Below are positions 61,305 through 64,000 of a stretch of 64,000 bases of DNA, piece after piece. The stretch is from the NCBI GenBank assembly GCA_964059195.1, contig CAXKWD010000007.1, positions 1 to 64,000 on the forward strand, read 5' to 3'. The notes beneath the pieces were generated by a model. That model made no database searches. It was not told the DNA's origin and saw nothing but the letters and a program-made list of their open reading frames with translations. The DNA comes from Ectobius pallidus. Lineage: Eukaryota; Arthropoda; Insecta; Blattodea; Ectobiidae. How positions within the stretch are numbered: position 1 is the stretch's first letter; the number at the start of each line of letters is the position of its first letter. A program made the position numbers and the translations under genes.

Positions 61305-63551
61305 ATGTGCTCTTTAAATGTGAACATTAAAATGGGTATGAAAATATGTAACAAATGTAGGCAAGAAGTGTATAGTGAACTTAAAATACCAGAACAGGTA
61401 GATGATAATGTAGCTGGTACAAGCCAAAAGGATGACATTGTTGACGAATCATTTACTGACCCAGGAACATCAATAGATTACTTGAATAAATCACTGGAAC
61501 TTATTGGTGAATCCCCAATAAAAAAGAAAAAACTTGTTGTAGAAAGTTATTCCACAAAAAAGATTGAGAAAATAGTGACAAGCTTGGAAAACCAATTAGT
61601 TTCTTCTAAGAACGAAAACGAAGAAGAAAACAAAGAAGAAAAATGTGAGTCTGAAATTATTGAACAATTGAAAAAAAAATTTGCCCAAACAACTAAGCGA
61701 AGTGAAAAAATGACTATTTTATCAGTGTTACCCCAAAGTTGGACCTGTAAAAAAATTGAAGAAGAGTTTGGTGTCACTAATTATATGGCTCGAGCTGTAA
61801 AAAAATTAGTATATGAAAAGGGAGTTCTTTCAACCACGAATCCAAAGCCTGGCAAAACATTAAGTGAAGATACTGCACAGGTTGTTAAAGATTTTTATCA
61901 AGAGGATGACATAAGTAGGATTATGCCTGGTAAGAAAGATTGTGTTACAATCAGGAATAAGGGATTGAAAATTCAAGTGCAGAAGCGTTTAGTTTTAGCT
62001 AACCTAAATGAAATTTATCAAGCTTTTAAAGAAAAACATCCAACTCAACGAATTGGCTTCTCAAAATTTTGTGAGTTAAGACCTAAAAATTGTATTTTAG
62101 CTGGTAAAAGCGGAACTCACACAGTATGTGTGTGTACTGTGCATCAAAATGTGAAATTGATGATAGTTGGTTCAGGGATACAAAATTTTAATTTGGATGG
62201 ATCACCTCTTAAAACATATCACACTTTCCTAGCAAAAATTATGTGTAACCCTCCGGCCCCTCAATGTTACATGAATGAATGCAGCAAGTGTCCAGGGACA
62301 ACATACCTGAAAGAAGCATTGGCTGAGATATTTCAAAACGAGGTAATTGATGAGGTAACATTCAAGCAATGGGTGACAGTAGACAGATGTATGATAGAAA
62401 CAGTTGTGAAAGAAATTGATGATTTCATAGAAGATTTTATGGAAAGTCTCTTAAAACTGAAAACTCATTCATTTATTGCATTACAACAGAAAGATTACTT
62501 CTTAGAATGTAAGGAAAACCTGGTGGAAGGTGAGATTATCATTAACTGTGACTTTGCAGAAAATTATTCATTTGTATTGCAGGACGAAGTGCAATCATAT
62601 CACTGGACGAGTAGCCAAGCCGCACTGCACCCATTTATTGTATATTATAAGTGGCAAGAAAAACTACGACATATGGAGTATGTTTTCATTTCAGAGTGTT
62701 TGCTACACAATACAGTAGCATTCTATGCTTTTCAAAGAAAACTGATACAAATACTGAAAGATACACTACCATTCGAGCTAAGCAAAATCACTTACTTTTC
62801 TGACGGCAGTGCTGCGCAGTATAAAAACAGAAAGAATTTTTTTAATCTGTGCCTACACAAGAATGATTTTCAAGTAGAAGCAGAATGGCAGTTCTTCGCT
62901 ACATCACACGGCAAGAGTGCCTGCGATGGATTAGGTGGCACAGTTAAAAGACTAGCTTCCAAAGCTAGTTTGCAAAGACCATACAATGACCAAATACTAA
63001 CACCAAAACAGCTTTTTGAGTTTGCTAACGACAATATTCCCGGTATAGACTTTGAATACTGCACAGTTGATGATTACGATGCAGCTGAAAAGAAACTTCT
63101 TCCGAGATTCAATGATTCAAAAACAATTGAAGGTACTCACAAACTCCATACGTTTATACCGATTTCTGAAAATCGTCTTATTACAAAGTCATTCTCATCA
63201 AGTGCACAAAGTGTGACAGAAATTGTAACAAAAGTTGATTACTTAACACCTACAGATTTACAGAAAATTGACTCTGGATATGTTATAGTAGTCTACGACA
63301 AATCATGGTGGCTTGCTTCTGTTCTTAAAAAAAATGATGAAAATGAATTTAAAGTTAGCTTTTTACATCCTAAGGGGCCATCCCCCTCATTTTTTTACCC
63401 CAAACCAAATGACATGCTAACAGTACCCAGTAAATCAATTCTAGGAGTAGTAAATCCTGTGACAGCAACTGGAAGAGTGTACACGTTAAGTAAAACTGAA
63501 ATTAGTGCTTCATCACATGCTTTAGAAAGATTTTTAAGAAATCAAGACTGA
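61305..63551 (+). CDS. Long unrecognised protein, possible DDD transposase-like or transposon-derived
   Basis: 748 residues from the first in-frame ATG (61305). Family not named. Order seen: CNKC near residues 15-18; Lys/Glu-rich, probably unstructured or coiled region ~60-130; helix-turn-helix-like stretch ~137-170 (SWTCKKIEEEFGVTNYMARA); GKSGTHTVCVCTVHQNVKLM ~267-286; cysteine cluster ~314-333 (CYMNECSKCPG); a core with NCDFAENYS (D416), YFSDGSAAQYKN (D500) and SHGKSACDGLGGTVKR (H535, D541); then an SH3/Tudor-like C-terminus ~656-712 (GYVIVVYDKSWWLASVL). Acidic residues at ends of beta-strand-like segments suggest an RNase-H-fold transposase, but this is inference. No intron is visible in 2.2 kb. 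It lies behind a transposon-like left terminus (60054), which supports a transposon origin, yet no right terminus is seen. It could be a domesticated gene. Start uncertain: see 61183-61304. Confidence 0.75.
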   Translation: MCSLNVNIKMGMKICNKCRQEVYSELKIPEQVDDNVAGTSQKDDIVDESFTDPGTSIDYLNKSLELIGESPIKKKKLVVESYSTKKIEKIVTSLENQLVSSKNENEEENKEEKCESEIIEQLKKKFAQTTKRSEKMTILSVLPQSWTCKKIEEEFGVTNYMARAVKKLVYEKGVLSTTNPKPGKTLSEDTAQVVKDFYQEDDISRIMPGKKDCVTIRNKGLKIQVQKRLVLANLNEIYQAFKEKHPTQRIGFSKFCELRPKNCILAGKSGTHTVCVCTVHQNVKLMIVGSGIQNFNLDGSPLKTYHTFLAKIMCNPPAPQCYMNECSKCPGTTYLKEALAEIFQNEVIDEVTFKQWVTVDRCMIETVVKEIDDFIEDFMESLLKLKTHSFIALQQKDYFLECKENLVEGEIIINCDFAENYSFVLQDEVQSYHWTSSQAALHPFIVYYKWQEKLRHMEYVFISECLLHNTVAFYAFQRKLIQILKDTLPFELSKITYFSDGSAAQYKNRKNFFNLCLHKNDFQVEAEWQFFATSHGKSACDGLGGTVKRLASKASLQRPYNDQILTPKQLFEFANDNIPGIDFEYCTVDDYDAAEKKLLPRFNDSKTIEGTHKLHTFIPISENRLITKSFSSSAQSVTEIVTKVDYLTPTDLQKIDSGYVIVVYDKSWWLASVLKKNDENEFKVSFLHPKGPSPSFFYPKPNDMLTVPSKSILGVVNPVTATGRVYTLSKTEISASSHALERFLRNQD

Positions 63552-63801
63552 GTGAAAGCGTTACAGAAACAACATTAGGCCTACATAAACAATATACAGG
63601 TAAATGAAAACTCTTAAACAATGTGATATTACTACTAATACCACAGTATACGTATTAATACAGTAAAGAAACTCAGGCCGTTTTTCTGCCATACGGACAT
63701 GCGCGCGCAGATTCCATGCGATCCTACCGGCCATTGAGTAATACTACAATCACTACTGCGGGAAGAATGGAAATAAATAGGAGTCTTGAATTTTTATAGC
63801 A
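63552..63801. other. Intergenic region between long ORF and THAP exon
   Basis: 250 bp. An AATAAA at 63772-63777 could serve the long ORF, 220 bp after its stop. A CpG-containing stretch at 63679-63732 (ggccgttt, gcgcgcgcag, taccggcc) stands out from the AT-rich surroundings and may be the core promoter of the THAP gene. A minus-strand frame here was not supported. Confidence 0.4.
63772..63777 (+). terminator. Possible polyadenylation signal (AATAAA) of the long ORF
   Basis: The first AATAAA after the long ORF stop at 63551. It lies 25 bp before the THAP start codon, so the two transcription units would be very close. Confidence 0.3.
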
Positions 63802-63905
63802 ATGCGTGTTTGGAAAGGATGTTATTGTTCTGCTATAAATTGCAGTAACAATAAAGGAAGAAATCCTGAATTGCATTTCTTCACTTTCCCAAAAGATCCA
63901 GAAAG
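63802..63905 (+). CDS. First coding exon of a THAP zinc-finger protein (partial)
   Basis: Starts at ATG 63802 (context tagcaATGc) and ends at the splice donor aaag|gtaaga, GT at 63906, phase 2. Without splicing the frame would hit TAA at once. It encodes 34 full codons: C9-SAIN-C14, then SNNKGRNPE, then LHFFTFPKDPE. A CxxxxC pair followed by a basic/polar segment and FPKDPE is the start of the THAP C2CH zinc finger; the expected tryptophan and the second C..H pair would be in exon 2, outside the window. THAP domains bind DNA in many host regulators and in P-element and Kolobok transposases, so host gene and transposon gene remain both possible. Confidence 0.85.
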
Positions 63906-64000
63906 GTAAGAAGAAAAATACGTAATATTTATTGTATGCCTGCTGGCTTACTCTTGACACATGTTCTGGTGTGGTTATGTTTACATTTACTTTAATGTAA
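63906..64000 (+). other. Start of intron 1 of the THAP gene
   Basis: Begins gtaagaag, a good donor. AT-rich to the window end. No acceptor or second exon is present. Confidence 0.75.

Noticed and set aside
63724..63960. 78-codon minus-strand frame at the window end
   Set aside because: It overlaps the THAP exon and its splice donor, which have much stronger support.

Overview
This is eukaryotic DNA with no bacterial features. It fits a large, repeat-rich arthropod genome, probably an insect. The basis is mixed: a Helitron resembling the lepidopteran Lep1 type, a LINE with SGNH and EN-RT ORFs and an (ATT)n tail, a Penelope-like GIY-YIG fragment, a TIR element and a THAP exon ending at a splice donor. 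The exact taxon cannot be read from the window.

Positions 1-57161 are one head-to-tail macrosatellite. It has ten complete units (4.3-6.8 kb without the insertion) and a truncated eleventh. Each unit carries: (i) a degenerate ~60-bp repeat; (ii) a 244-bp segment, tandemly duplicated in units 1-8 and single in units 9-10; (iii) a cluster of 2 to 7 sub-repeats of ~530 bp; and (iv) inside each sub-repeat, a GC-rich 16-bp minisatellite. Units 1-3 recur as units 4-6 at a period of 16,445 bp, so there is also a higher-order level. The short ORFs in the array look like by-products of the repeat, not genes.

Unit 9 is interrupted by a 4.05-kb non-LTR retrotransposon (47596-51647). Its ORF1 contains an SGNH/GDSL esterase-like domain and its ORF2 an endonuclease plus reverse transcriptase. 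Both frames are open. The element is flanked by a short ACAT duplication and ends in (ATT)n. ORF1 looks 5'-truncated and its frame runs back into the satellite.

Positions 57162-60053 are a chain of old mobile elements: a Penelope-like GIY-YIG remnant, a 657-bp TIR element (MITE-like), and two head-to-tail Helitron-like copies, the second cut off at 60053.

Positions 60054-64000 hold AT-rich sequence starting with a transposon-like terminus, an array of TGAGTCA-containing short repeats, a long ORF (748 aa from its first ATG) of an unrecognised family with a possible D/D/D RNase-H-like core, and the first exon of a THAP zinc-finger protein. The long ORF appears to lose its N-terminal cysteine-rich part through a frameshift in an A12 run. 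The ORF and the THAP exon may be host genes or the coding part of a DNA transposon whose right end lies outside the window; the window does not decide this.
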